64,000 nucleotides of DNA, from positions 159,915 to 223,914 of the forward strand of contig JANXOF010000061.1 of the NCBI GenBank assembly GCA_025353725.1, read 5' to 3'. Below are positions 10,084 through 19,158 of the stretch, one piece after another. Under the pieces are notes generated by a model, which was given only the letters and a program-made list of their open reading frames with translations, was not told the DNA's origin and searched no databases. Made by a program: the position numbers and the translations under genes. Position 1 is the stretch's first letter; each line of letters starts with the position of its first letter. This DNA comes from Polyangiaceae bacterium (GTDB taxonomy: Bacteria > Myxococcota_A > Polyangia > Polyangiales > Polyangiaceae).

Positions 10084-12815
10084 ACCGCGATGGACTTCTT
10101 GATGCCTTCGAGAGAGTGCAGCAACTCGTGGGCGCCCGAGGTGAACGCGAGCTCCAACGCCTCGAGGAGGTAGCGATGCGCCTCGTCATTGCGCTCGCGG
10201 ACGGCGGACACCTGGGCGAGCGCGCCGAGCACGCGCGCGCGATCGGTCCCACTCGGACCGGCCATATCTAAGGCCTCGCGCAGAACGCCCTCGGCGTCCG
10301 TGAACTGGCCCGCCAACGTGAGGGCCTCGCCGAGCTTGCGCGCGAAAATGAGCACGGCGCGCATGGGGTCCTCGAGCTCTCCGCGAAAAAGCTCCCGACG
10401 CGCGAGATCGAGACCGCGGCGAAGCGCCGAAATGGACCCGCCGAGGTCGCCGCGTGCGGTCGTGCGCACGGAGACTTGTTCGAGAAGAATAAGCGCCTGA
10501 AAGGTGTTTTGCGCGCTGTATTCGTGAAGCGCGCGCGCCTCGAGAGGCATCTCACTTTGCTCCTCTTCGCCGATCTCTGCGCACCGCGCGTGAAGGGTGC
10601 GCCGTACGGCGGCTGGAATCGTCGCGAGTACGACGTCGCGCAGAAGCGGGTGGGCGCTGCAAAACCCATCACCCTCCGCCGCCACGTCGATCATGCCAGC
10701 GCCGAGCAGCGCCGCGGTGGCGTCATCGAGGTTGGTTCCCTGGGCCACGAGCTTCTCGACCACGCTCGGTTCTGCGTTATCGCCGTAGACGGCGATCGCT
10801 TGGAGCACGCGCCTCGCGTCCGGTGGGAGACGCTCGACGCGCAGCGCGATGAGATCGGCGAGGCGCGTCGGTGAGCGCCCCCCTTGCTCTCCGGAGAATC
10901 GGAGTAGCTGGTCGACGTAGAGAGGAGCGATGCCGCGGCCCCCGAGCGACGAACTCGGACGATTCGCTCCGGCGAGCAGGTGTGACACGAAGCCCGGCGC
11001 GAGCCCCATCAGCACGCGCGCTGAGGCAATGCTTGCAGGCCACCCCGGGTCGTGGCCAGGTGGATAGGTCACGACCAGGACCGCGGACACAAGGGGAGGC
11101 TCTCCAACGGCGTCCGCAAACGCCGTGCGGCTCGCGCCATCGATCGCGTGGAGATCGTCAACCGCGACGACCACCGTGCGGTTGAAGCTCCTCTCGCTAG
11201 CGACGCCGAGCGCCCATCTGAGTGCCTCGGCAACGGCAAAACGAAGTTCGTCGGTCGGAAGGTCGGCCCGGTTTGGGTGTTCGAAAATGTCGGCCAATCC
11301 GCGGCGCGCCTCGGCTCCGGCGCCTACCCACTCGCGTACGGCTCCACCGTTTTTCGGCAAACCCGCGAGCTGGACGATGGCGCGGCGCACGGCGAAGTAA
11401 CCGACTTCGGCCCAACCCGGATCGGGGGTGACCACGACGACCTTGTTTCCGGAGGCACGAACTTTTTCAAGGAATTCGTTGAGAAGGCGCGTCTTCCCCA
11501 TTCCTATGTCGCCGACGATCCGCGCCCCCACGAGTGAGGTCTTCGCGTCAATGATGCGATCGTCGAGCCACAAAAGGTCGTCCTCCCGACCGACAAAATC
11601 GAGTGGGAAACGAGCGCGATCACGGTCGACGATGATCGGGCGCTGCCCTGTGCCTGGCTCGATCGGAATCAAGTTCAAGCCTGGTTGGCTCGGGCTTAGA
11701 GGTGGCAGTAACGTGGGCGACGTCGTACCGAGCGCGCGCGCGACTTCGGCGCTTAGCGTGGCTCCGCACTCGCCACAGAACTTTTGCGATGCCGTGTTTG
11801 CGGCCCTGCATTTCGGGCAGCGGACGGTCGTGCCCTGCGGGAGTGCGCGCGGCACCGTCGACTCGATTTGCGTGAGCGCGTCCGCGAGCGCTTCGGCGAA
11901 TTCGTCGGCATTGCCGAAGCGGTGCGACGGTTCCTTCGCGAGCGCCATCAGGCACACATCGGACAAAAGCGAGGGGATAACGCGCTCCGGCGCGACGGCG
12001 CGCGGGTCCGTAGGCGCGACCGTGATGTGCATCAACACGACTTGCGTGGCGCTCTCGGCCTCGAAGGGCAGGCGACCCGTGAGAAGCTGGTAGAAGATAA
12101 CGCCCACCGCGTACAGGTCGGAGCGTGCGTCGAGGGGATCGCCGCGACCCTGCTCGGGGCTCATGTACTCAGGCGTTCCGCATACGATTCCCGGACTCGT
12201 GATGCTTGGGCCTGCGCCCTCGCGCATTTTAGCGAGTCCGAAATCGACGACTTTTACGAAGTCGCCGCCGGTGCGTATCTGCTCCAGAATGACGTTTTCG
12301 GGTTTGAGATCGCGATGGATGATTCCAAGGTGGTGAGCTTCGGAAAGCGCGGCGAGGACTTGGCGCAAAATGCTCACGATGCGTCGAAAAGAGAGAGGTC
12401 CTTCCTCGTAGGGGACGCGAGCAAGGTCCTTCCCACGTAGAAACTCCATCACGAGGTAAAGCTGGCCGTCCTCGGTTTTTCCAAAGTCGATGACGGCGAC
12501 CGAGTTCGGGTGGTTGAGACGGCTTGCCGCGCGCGCCTCCGTGATAAACCTTGCGGCTGCGTTTTCTTCACCGACGAGGTGCGGGTGAATGATTTTTACG
12601 GCGACGGTACGACCAAGGTTGGTCTGTTCTGCCCGATAGACACGGCCCATTCCGCCGACGCCAACAAGGTCGAGGATGACATACCCGCCCGGGAGTGTCC
12701 GACCGATCAGCGGATCATCGGTGCGCTGAGCGACTTTGGAGACGGGGAAGCCGCAAGCGGGACAGAACTTGTGCGCTTCCTCGCACGGAGTCTGGCACTG
12801 GGGACATGTCCGCAT
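10080..12815 (-). CDS. Ser/Thr protein kinase with zinc ribbons and AAA ATPase domain
   Basis: 911 residues. Order of parts: an N-terminal zinc ribbon (CPQC near residue 4 and CPAC near 18); a Hanks-type kinase with Gly loop GVGGMGRVY (52-60), catalytic Lys74, HRDLKPEN (168-175) and DFG (191-193); a second zinc ribbon (CPKC and CGEC, about 333-350); a P-loop ATPase beginning VGREDDL with Walker A GDIGMGKTR (435-443); then an all-helical, TPR-like C-terminal half. This kinase + STAND/AAA architecture is common in Myxococcota and resembles PknK-type regulators. No transmembrane helix is apparent, so it should be cytoplasmic. Cotranscribed with the downstream Cys-rich lipoprotein through an ATGA overlap. 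Confidence 0.93.
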   Translation of the reverse strand: MRTCPQCQTPCEEAHKFCPACGFPVSKVAQRTDDPLIGRTLPGGYVILDLVGVGGMGRVYRAEQTNLGRTVAVKIIHPHLVGEENAAARFITEARAASRLNHPNSVAVIDFGKTEDGQLYLVMEFLRGKDLARVPYEEGPLSFRRIVSILRQVLAALSEAHHLGIIHRDLKPENVILEQIRTGGDFVKVVDFGLAKMREGAGPSITSPGIVCGTPEYMSPEQGRGDPLDARSDLYAVGVIFYQLLTGRLPFEAESATQVVLMHITVAPTDPRAVAPERVIPSLLSDVCLMALAKEPSHRFGNADEFAEALADALTQIESTVPRALPQGTTVRCPKCRAANTASQKFCGECGATLSAEVARALGTTSPTLLPPLSPSQPGLNLIPIEPGTGQRPIIVDRDRARFPLDFVGREDDLLWLDDRIIDAKTSLVGARIVGDIGMGKTRLLNEFLEKVRASGNKVVVVTPDPGWAEVGYFAVRRAIVQLAGLPKNGGAVREWVGAGAEARRGLADIFEHPNRADLPTDELRFAVAEALRWALGVASERSFNRTVVVAVDDLHAIDGASRTAFADAVGEPPLVSAVLVVTYPPGHDPGWPASIASARVLMGLAPGFVSHLLAGANRPSSSLGGRGIAPLYVDQLLRFSGEQGGRSPTRLADLIALRVERLPPDARRVLQAIAVYGDNAEPSVVEKLVAQGTNLDDATAALLGAGMIDVAAEGDGFCSAHPLLRDVVLATIPAAVRRTLHARCAEIGEEEQSEMPLEARALHEYSAQNTFQALILLEQVSVRTTARGDLGGSISALRRGLDLARRELFRGELEDPMRAVLIFARKLGEALTLAGQFTDAEGVLREALDMAGPSGTDRARVLGALAQVSAVRERNDEAHRYLLEALELAFTSGAHELLHSLEGIKKSIAV

Positions 12816-12987
12816 ACCGGGACACGCACGCTACCACGAGGAAATCGCAGAAAGAACAACACACGACGCGCCTTTTGCGGCTGCAGGTGACCTTCACTGT
12901 CAGAGGTGTACGACGGGCACGCATCTTCATGCGCGAAGTTCGCCTTATGGTTGGCCCGCTACGCTTGGCTCCCGCTACCATCGTGCT

Positions 12988-14007
12988 GTGGTTTTTGATG
13001 CGAGTGAGCCTTCGCCGGGCACGTTGGGCGAACCCGTACGCGAGCTACTCGGCGAGCTACTCGTTCAGGCTAAAGTCATCACCGTTGCCCAGCTCGCACT
13101 CGCATTGTCGGCGCAGTCGGAGCTTCTCAGCGAGAAGAAGATAGGGCAGTTACTGATCGACCGAGGGTGGCTTACTGAGGCGCAGCTGACGCAAACGTTG
13201 AGCCTTCAGCTAAGCGTGCCGTGGGTTTCGCTCTCCCACATCGATTTTTCGCGTCAGCTCCTGAATCGAGTTCCGCGAGAGCTCGCCGACCGTGGCTGCC
13301 TCATCCCGATTTTCGTCCGCCACGTGAAGGGCCAGGGCGAGACGCTCTACGTGGCGATGGATGACCCGACGAATGAGAGCGCTCTCCAGGAGGTGGCTCA
13401 GCATGCGTCGTTGCCCGCGCGCCCGATGATCGCTTCGGCGACAGATATCCGAAGTGCCATCCGCGTTTATTACGGAGAGCCTCCTCCGCCCGAGGTGCGT
13501 CTGTCGTCGGCTCCGGTTCGCATGCCTTCGTATCTGCCATCAGGCACGCCGCCGAGGGCGGTGCACGCGTCCGTGAGTCCTTCGGGGCGTCCCTTGCCGC
13601 CCGTGGCGGAACTCGACCCGATGGTCGACGTGGGCCGTTCAGAGACCGAAAGCGCAAGTCGTCAGAGTGTCGCTCCGCGCGCTGACAGCGCCGAGCCTCG
13701 GCGGGTACGCGCGAAGGCGCTGAGCCTCACGCTGCTTGACGGCACCACCATCTCGCTGCCCCCGAAAAACTCGTTCCCGCCGAAGAAGAAAAGCATAGCG
13801 CCCCATGAAGGAATTTCCACACGCCAACTGGTGGATGCCCTTCGTGCGACGGCCCGAGGCAACGGTTCGGCAGACCCGATCGAGTCGGCGGGTGGCGCAA
13901 GTCCGGTGCCGCAATGGGAGCCTGTCGTGGCAGCCCTGCTTTCGATCCTGATGAGGAAGGGACTGATCGCCGACTGGGAGTTCGTCGAGGAGCTACGCAA
14001 AGGTTAG
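12988..14007 (+). CDS. Stand-alone GspE N-terminal domain (MshEN-like) protein
   Basis: About 339 residues from a GTG at 12988. The reading frame is open further upstream, but that part overlaps the divergent kinase gene and has no ATG, so the GTG is the best start although its ribosome-binding site is poor. Residues about 10-150 resemble the T2SS ATPase GspE/PilB N-terminal domain (KIGQLLIDRGWLTEAQL then VPWVSLSHIDFS and LYVAMDDPTNESALQEV), but there is no Walker-box ATPase domain. The middle is Pro/Ser-rich and probably disordered. MshEN domains can bind c-di-GMP; a diguanylate cyclase gene lies nearby at 14.5 kb. A regulatory role is inference. Confidence 0.65.
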   Translation: MVFDASEPSPGTLGEPVRELLGELLVQAKVITVAQLALALSAQSELLSEKKIGQLLIDRGWLTEAQLTQTLSLQLSVPWVSLSHIDFSRQLLNRVPRELADRGCLIPIFVRHVKGQGETLYVAMDDPTNESALQEVAQHASLPARPMIASATDIRSAIRVYYGEPPPPEVRLSSAPVRMPSYLPSGTPPRAVHASVSPSGRPLPPVAELDPMVDVGRSETESASRQSVAPRADSAEPRRVRAKALSLTLLDGTTISLPPKNSFPPKKKSIAPHEGISTRQLVDALRATARGNGSADPIESAGGASPVPQWEPVVAALLSILMRKGLIADWEFVEELRKG

Positions 14008-14109
14008 AAAACGCAACGAAACGGGTCGTGAGAACGATCGGAACTCGCTGACCCGAGCCGACCCGGGAGGAGCTGAAGCTCGACTCCCAGGTGAAGAGAC
14101 CCGCGTGGC

Positions 14110-14442
14110 TCAGGCCTTGTAACTGAAGAGTTTTTGCATCTTCATCGCGAGCATTTGGTTGCCGGCGACCTTCAGCTTACCCGCAAAAAATAGCTGCATT
14201 CCGTTTGCCTGAGGGTTCTCGAGAAGCTTTTGGAAGTCCTCCGCGGCGATGGTGATCGTGCAGTCGGCCTCGCTTGTGCCTGGCTTAATCGAGGGGCCAG
14301 TCGACGTGACGTCGATCGTCCATTCCCCTTCGCCCGTCACGTTCATCTGAAATTTGGCGCCGATGGTCTTGGCGTCCTCCGCGTTCTTGGTGAGCGCGGC
14401 GGGGAGCTCTTCGTTGAACAGCTTCTTGATGTCGACGGCCAT
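14110..14442 (-). CDS. SCP2 sterol-carrier domain protein
   Basis: 110 residues, the length of a single SCP2 domain. It begins MAVDIKKLFNEELPAAL and has the typical central block with SEADCTITIAAEDFQKLL and the final FFAGKLKVAGNQMLAMKMQ helix. SCP2 domains bind lipids or acyl-CoAs in a hydrophobic pocket. In eukaryotes the domain is fused to the 17-beta-hydroxysteroid dehydrogenase/hydroxyacyl-CoA dehydrogenase HSD17B4; an SDR of that general type lies 1.3 kb away on the other strand. A functional link is possible but unproven. Confidence 0.88.
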   Translation of the reverse strand: MAVDIKKLFNEELPAALTKNAEDAKTIGAKFQMNVTGEGEWTIDVTSTGPSIKPGTSEADCTITIAAEDFQKLLENPQANGMQLFFAGKLKVAGNQMLAMKMQKLFSYKA

Positions 14443-14528
14443 CGGATTCTCCTCGGGTGGGCGTAACGAGCGTTACGGAAGGCTGAGTCGAGTATCAAGT
14501 GCGAGTTCGTCCGTCAATGCCTCCTGAT

Positions 14529-15701
14529 TCAGGCCGACTCACCACCCTCGGCTACGACGCGGTTCTTGCCCTCGGCTTTGGCCTTGTACAAGCGCGCGTC
14601 CGCGAGTGCGAGGAGCTCGTTTGGCCCGCCTTCGGGAGCGACATCGGGAAGCGCGGCAACCCCGATGCTGAGCGTGACTCGGAGCGATCGGTGCGCCGCT
14701 ACTGTGATGTCGAGCCCGGCAATGGACTCACGGATTCGCTCGGCGAGTCGGACGGCTTCGGTTTTGCCGGTTGAGCGGGCAAGAACGACGAACTCTTCAC
14801 CGCCGTAGCGCGCGACGAGGTCTTCCACCCGGAGAAGGCGCTGCATCTGCGCGCTGACGAGGCGAAGAACCATATCGCCCGCGGAATGCCCGTGGGTGTC
14901 GTTGATTTGCTTGAAGTCGTCGAGGTCCAGCAGAAGCGCAGAGAGCTTCACCTTGTGACGGCGCGAGTAGGCGACCTCCGCGGTGAGCCGCTCACTGAAG
15001 TATTTGCGGTTATAAAGCCGGGTTAGGCCGTCGCGGGTCGATGACTCGTAGAGGCGGCGCTGGAGCTCCTCTTCGGCATCGTCGGTAATGGCGAAACGAA
15101 GCGTCACGTGGGGGCCGAGCTGGATGCGGTCGTTTGGCCGAACCTCGCGAGTCTCAATACGCTCGCTCCCGATGAATGTGCCGTTCGTCGAGCCGAGGTC
15201 ATCGACGACGTAGCGACCGTCGGTGCGACACGTGATGCGCGCATGGCGACGACTCACGCCGCCGTCCTCCAGCCACAAGTCGGCTTCGGTGCCGCGACCG
15301 ATGATGTGCTCGGTTCCGTCGAGGGCGAAGACCTGCCCTGCGTTGATTCCGCTCAAGATCGTGAGCGTTGCGCGGTCTTTGGCGCCGCTGCACGGCGCGA
15401 CGCTCATCATTGGATCCGTGGTGCGGTCGGAGGTGGTCTCCCCGGTCGTCCACGTACTGTCGGAGGAGGGAGGCGCGAGAGGAATTACCGAGGGACGAAT
15501 CCGACCCGACGGAGGAATCGCGGGAAGGCTCGCAAGTGCCTCGGGCACGACGGCCGCGCGCCCGCTCTCAAGCTTGCCGCCGGCCTTGCCCGGGTCGGCC
15601 GACGCTGGGGTCGCCTGCGGCCTCGGCTCGGGATGGGGCGGCTCGGGATGCGCAGCGAGCGGCACGGTGTGCATTTTCCGTGTTTTGAACGGGTCTTTCA
15701 T
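14529..15701 (-). CDS. FHA-GGDEF diguanylate cyclase
   Basis: 390 residues from the ATG at 15701; the frame is open upstream but that part would run to the start of the divergent SDR gene. After a Pro-rich leader comes an FHA phosphothreonine-binding domain (IIGRGTEADLWLEDGGVSRR and DLGSTNGTFIG). A complete GGDEF domain follows, with active site YGGEEF and the substrate-binding DLDDFKQINDTHGHSAGD block. It should make c-di-GMP and be switched by binding a phosphorylated partner through FHA, plausibly a Ser/Thr kinase such as the one at 10-12.8 kb. Cytoplasmic, with no membrane segment seen. Confidence 0.92.
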   Translation of the reverse strand: MKDPFKTRKMHTVPLAAHPEPPHPEPRPQATPASADPGKAGGKLESGRAAVVPEALASLPAIPPSGRIRPSVIPLAPPSSDSTWTTGETTSDRTTDPMMSVAPCSGAKDRATLTILSGINAGQVFALDGTEHIIGRGTEADLWLEDGGVSRRHARITCRTDGRYVVDDLGSTNGTFIGSERIETREVRPNDRIQLGPHVTLRFAITDDAEEELQRRLYESSTRDGLTRLYNRKYFSERLTAEVAYSRRHKVKLSALLLDLDDFKQINDTHGHSAGDMVLRLVSAQMQRLLRVEDLVARYGGEEFVVLARSTGKTEAVRLAERIRESIAGLDITVAAHRSLRVTLSIGVAALPDVAPEGGPNELLALADARLYKAKAEGKNRVVAEGGESA

Positions 15702-15764
15702 CGCGCGTCGCGAGTTTAGCGCAGGGCGCTTGCCGACGTCCTCCGAATTGCCTACCGAAGAGGG

Positions 15765-16610
15765 ATGGCACTCCTCGACGGCAAGGTCGCGATCATCACG
15801 GGCGCGGGTAACGGTATCGGCCGCGCGCACGCGTTGCTTTTTGCAAAAGAAGGAGCCGCGGTCGTCGTCAATGACCTTGGCGGAACGCGTGATGGGACAG
15901 GCAGCGAGAAGAGCGCCGCCGACGCCGTCGTTCGCGAAATCGAGGGCGCGGGCGGCAAAGCCGTGGCCAACTACGATTCCGTCGCCACGGCCGCGGGGGC
16001 GGCGGCTATCGTCAAAACCGGCGTCGCCGCGTTTGGGAAAGTCGATATTCTCGTCAATAACGCGGGTATTCTGCGCGACAAGTCGTTTTTAAAGATGGAA
16101 GAAGCGATGTGGGACGCCGTGCTTCAGGTGCACCTGAAGGGAACGTTTCTCTGTTCGCAGGCATTTGTGAAACAGGCGACCGCGCAGGGGCACGGCGCGC
16201 GTATCGTCAACACCACGAGCGTGAGCGGCATGATTGGCAATTTTGGCCAATCGAACTACGCGGCCGCAAAGGCTGGGATTTACGGTCTTACGCGTACGAT
16301 GTCGATCGAGTTACAGAAGCATCGAATCACGGTTAACGCTCTCGCCCCGATCGCGAAGACGCGACTCACCGAAGACCTTCCGATGTTCCAGGGCGTCGAC
16401 ACGATGACCGCCGAACACATCTCTCCCGCGGCGCTCTTTCTTGCGAGCGATTTGTGCGGCGATCGCACGGGCCATGTGCTCGCCGTGGCGGGCGCGCGCC
16501 TCTACGCGTTCAAAGTCGTCGAGACCCACGGGAAGTTCAAAGATGACGCTCAGGGCGTATGGAACGCCCAGGAGATCGCCGACCACTGGGATGCGATCGT
16601 CAAGGCGTGA
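15765..16610 (+). CDS. Short-chain dehydrogenase/reductase, hydroxyacyl-CoA type
   Basis: 281 residues. The NAD(P)-binding motif GAGNGIGR is at 13-20, NNAG at 98-101, the catalytic Ser near 152-154, and YAAAK at 165-169. The VVNDLGG-RDGTG segment after strand 2 is characteristic of the (3R)-hydroxyacyl-CoA dehydrogenase unit of peroxisomal multifunctional enzyme type 2. The likely reaction is oxidation of a 3-hydroxyacyl-CoA in the cytoplasm. Its last 11 bp overlap the 3' end of the convergent HEPN gene. The substrate cannot be fixed from sequence alone. Confidence 0.85.
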   Translation: MALLDGKVAIITGAGNGIGRAHALLFAKEGAAVVVNDLGGTRDGTGSEKSAADAVVREIEGAGGKAVANYDSVATAAGAAAIVKTGVAAFGKVDILVNNAGILRDKSFLKMEEAMWDAVLQVHLKGTFLCSQAFVKQATAQGHGARIVNTTSVSGMIGNFGQSNYAAAKAGIYGLTRTMSIELQKHRITVNALAPIAKTRLTEDLPMFQGVDTMTAEHISPAALFLASDLCGDRTGHVLAVAGARLYAFKVVETHGKFKDDAQGVWNAQEIADHWDAIVKA

Positions 16611-17010
16611 GCCAGCCAGCCGCCTCTAGAATGCCCCGCGCCGCGCCGATAAACGTGCGAGCGTCCTGAAGACCCTGCTGAGCCATCGAGCCGGTGAACA
16701 CGTACTCGGCCGTGTAGTCTGCATCTTGTCGGAAAGTCATCAGCCGTGACAAGAGCGCGGCAACTTCCGGGGTCATCCGCTTGGTTTGCGCAAAATCGCG
16801 CTGCAAAAGACGGCTCAGACCCCCGTGCGTTCGAGGCTCCTCGCCCGCGGAGATCAGTAGAGCGCGCGCGTAGTGAAACGCCGCGTAGTAGGCTCGACTC
16901 ATCGCTCCTGCGAACTTGCCGGCGCCGAAAAGCAGCTCCGCCTCTTCGAACGCGTCGTTTCCTCGCGTCAGCTCGGCGGCAAGTGCGGCTCTCTTTTGGT
17001 CGTCTGTCAC
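16600..17010 (-). CDS. HEPN domain protein of a HEPN-MNT pair
   Basis: 136 residues, all-helical. The HEPN signature is the helix GKFAGAMSRAYYAAFHYARAL followed by a late RQDADYTAEY motif. The classical RX4-6H RNase motif is not intact (Tyr replaces His), which is usual in the HI0074-like HEPN subgroup that pairs with minimal nucleotidyltransferases. Its start overlaps the stop of the MNT gene by 4 bp, so the two are coupled. The pair is either a toxin-antitoxin module or a nucleotidyltransferase with an accessory helical subunit. Its 3' end overlaps the SDR gene by 11 bp on the opposite strand. Confidence 0.8.
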   Translation of the reverse strand: MTDDQKRAALAAELTRGNDAFEEAELLFGAGKFAGAMSRAYYAAFHYARALLISAGEEPRTHGGLSRLLQRDFAQTKRMTPEVAALLSRLMTFRQDADYTAEYVFTGSMAQQGLQDARTFIGAARGILEAAGWLTP

Positions 17011-17357
17011 AAGCGTATCCCTTGGCTATCGATGTCCCGAAAGAGGCGGCGACCTCCGCTCCGCATGCTCGCGGCTTGCGCTGAAGAATAAACAAGAGGC
17101 GACAGGCCCATCCACTGCGGCGCGGCGGCGTCGGTCGCGTAGGCAAGATCGAGTATGGCCAGTCGTTCGAATTCCGAAAGTTCGTCGATGACCACCAGGA
17201 TATCGACGTCGCTATCCTCGTGAGCCTCGCCGCGCGCGCGCGAACCGAAAAGCAGAATCTCAAAAACCCGTTCCCCGAAGCGCTCGCGGAGCGCCTCCGC
17301 GAAACGCTTGACGGAGTGAGCGAGCATGCCTGTCGGAGCCAGCGCGGCGTCTCGCAT
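17007..17357 (-). CDS. Minimal nucleotidyltransferase (MNT), partner of HEPN
   Basis: 116 residues. It has the polymerase-beta-fold motif GSRARGEAHEDSDVD (GSX10DXD) followed by a hydrophobic strand ILVVIDEL, the minimal nucleotidyltransferase signature. In characterised HEPN-MNT systems the MNT enzyme AMPylates and silences the HEPN toxin; whether that holds for this HEPN, which lacks the RNase His, is uncertain. First gene of a two-gene leftward unit, divergent from dapA with 66 bp between them. Confidence 0.85.
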   Translation of the reverse strand: MRDAALAPTGMLAHSVKRFAEALRERFGERVFEILLFGSRARGEAHEDSDVDILVVIDELSEFERLAILDLAYATDAAAPQWMGLSPLVYSSAQAASMRSGGRRLFRDIDSQGIRL

Positions 17358-17423
17358 GGCTGGTCACTATAGCCTTGCAAAGGCTTGCGTGCACGCCCTC
17401 GCTGTAGGACAACAGGCGTCCCT

Positions 17424-18332
17424 ATGAGCTTTCGATGTGAAGGTACCTACACGGCTCTCGTAACTCCTTTTTTCTCAGCGACGAACGAAGCGGAGAAGCT
17501 TATCGACTGGGAGGCTTATGACCGTCTCGTTCATGCGCAGCTCGACGCCGGCGTGACAGGGCTTGTTCCTTGTGGGACGACGGGCGAAAGTCCGACGCTC
17601 GACGCGGAAGAGCAGCTCGCGTTGATAGCGCGCACGGTGAAGCTCGCGAAGGGGAGAGCCTCGGTCCTTGCGGGGACTGGTTCAAACTCGACGCGCGTGA
17701 GCATCGCCCTCTCGCGGGCCGCGCAGAGTGCGGGAGCGGACGCCGTCATGGTCGTTGTGCCCTACTACAATAAGCCTACGCAAGAGGGCCTTCGCGAGCA
17801 CTTCGTCGCCATTGCGGCCGCGGTGACTTGTCCGGTTGTAGTTTACAATATCCCCGCGCGTACGGGCATTGATTTGGCGGTTGAGACGCTTGCGAGCATC
17901 AACGCCGCTGCGCCGAATGTCGTGGCTACCAAAGAGGCGACTGGTAACGTGCTCCGCGCGCAGGAGATCCTTCGCCTGATGGGCGACCGGATGACCGTGT
18001 TTTGCGGCGACGACGCTCTCACGCTTCCAATGATAGCGTCAGGAGCGCGCGGCGTGATCAGCGTGACGTCGAACGTGTATCCCGCGTCGGTCGCGCAGGT
18101 AACTCGGCTCGCGCTCGAAGGAAAGTTCGACGAGGCGCGAAAGGCACACCTTGCGCTTCTCGGCGTCCACGAGGTGATGTTCTGCGAGGCCAACCCTAGC
18201 CCAGCCAAAGCGGCGCTCGCGCACAAGTTCGGTATCTCGGACGCGGTGCGTGGCCCGCTCGTCCGCGTGAGCGACGCCGCCCGCGCGAAGGTACTCGCCG
18301 CGATGTCGGCGTACGAGGCCACGTGTCGCTGA
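17424..18332 (+). CDS. dapA: 4-hydroxy-tetrahydrodipicolinate synthase
   Basis: 302 residues from the ATG at 17424; the longer frame beginning at 17385 adds an unrelated basic leader. It condenses pyruvate with aspartate semialdehyde, the first committed step to diaminopimelate and lysine. Key residues: GTTGE (51-55), Tyr141 in YNIPARTG, Schiff-base Lys170 in VVATKEATGN, and the GARGVISV turn. Homotetrameric and cytoplasmic in the family. The stop overlaps the dapB start by 10 bp, so both are one transcription and translation unit. Confidence 0.97.
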   Translation: MSFRCEGTYTALVTPFFSATNEAEKLIDWEAYDRLVHAQLDAGVTGLVPCGTTGESPTLDAEEQLALIARTVKLAKGRASVLAGTGSNSTRVSIALSRAAQSAGADAVMVVVPYYNKPTQEGLREHFVAIAAAVTCPVVVYNIPARTGIDLAVETLASINAAAPNVVATKEATGNVLRAQEILRLMGDRMTVFCGDDALTLPMIASGARGVISVTSNVYPASVAQVTRLALEGKFDEARKAHLALLGVHEVMFCEANPSPAKAALAHKFGISDAVRGPLVRVSDAARAKVLAAMSAYEATCR

Positions 18333-19156
18333 CGTCGCCGCTTCGCGTGGCCGTCCTTGGCGCAAACGGCCGCATGGGCCGCGCCGTGGTGCGCCTCGCT
18401 CACGCTGCGGGCATGCACGTCGTGTGCGCTATCGCAACCGATGGGGAGGGCCGCGACGCGGGCGAACTCGCGGGAATTGGCACGCTAGGCACAATCGTTG
18501 GGATGGACCCGCGCGCGATCGAGAGCTCGGGCGCGCATGTCCTGATCGATTTTTCTGCACCCGCGGCGTTGGCGCAGGCCGCACCGATTTGCGCAGGCGC
18601 GGGCATCGCTCTCGTGAGTGGCACGACCGGACTCGGAGAAAGCGCGAAACGCGCGCTGGAGAACGCGTCCGCGACGTGCGCTGTTCTTTGGGAGCCGAAC
18701 ATGAGTGTCGGGGTGCACGTGCTCGCCTCGCTCGTTGGCCAAGCCATGACGGCGCTCGGGTCGTCGTTCGATGTCGAGGTCGTCGAGGTGCATCATCGCG
18801 CGAAAGTCGACGCCCCGAGTGGTACCGCAATCCGCCTCGGCGACGTCGTGAAAAGCGCTCGAAACGCGCATTACGTCTATGGTCGAGAGGGGAGACCGGG
18901 AGCTCGCCAAACCGACGAAGTGGGCATGCACGCGGTGCGCGGCGGCGACGTGGTCGGCGACCACACCGTGTTCTTCCTCGGTGACGGCGAGCGACTCGAA
19001 CTCACGCACCGCGCGTCGAACCGCGACGTCTTCGCACATGGCGCCGTTCGAGCGGCCACGTGGCTCGCGCGCCGACCCGCTGGTCGCTACGAGCTTGCCG
19101 ACATGCTTTCGGGAGAACGCGGCGAGATTCGACCGCTACGTAGGTCGCGGAATTAG
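18323..19156 (+). CDS. dapB: 4-hydroxy-tetrahydrodipicolinate reductase
   Basis: 277 residues starting at a GTG inside the dapA 3' end. It reduces the DapA product with NAD(P)H. The nucleotide-binding motif VLGANGRMGR (11-20) and the signature EVHHRAKVDAPSGTA (155-169, with His157/His158 and Lys161) are present. The end has NRDVFAHGAVRAATWL, the usual DapB C-terminus. The stop codon is followed within 2 bp by the remnant of an unrelated gene (see next entries), so a rearrangement endpoint lies exactly behind dapB. Confidence 0.97.
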   Translation: MSLTSPLRVAVLGANGRMGRAVVRLAHAAGMHVVCAIATDGEGRDAGELAGIGTLGTIVGMDPRAIESSGAHVLIDFSAPAALAQAAPICAGAGIALVSGTTGLGESAKRALENASATCAVLWEPNMSVGVHVLASLVGQAMTALGSSFDVEVVEVHHRAKVDAPSGTAIRLGDVVKSARNAHYVYGREGRPGARQTDEVGMHAVRGGDVVGDHTVFFLGDGERLELTHRASNRDVFAHGAVRAATWLARRPAGRYELADMLSGERGEIRPLRRSRN

Positions 19157-19158
19157 GG

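Noticed and set aside
12736..12987. Upstream extension of the GspE-N protein
   Set aside because: It overlaps the start of the divergent kinase gene and has no similarity to the family.
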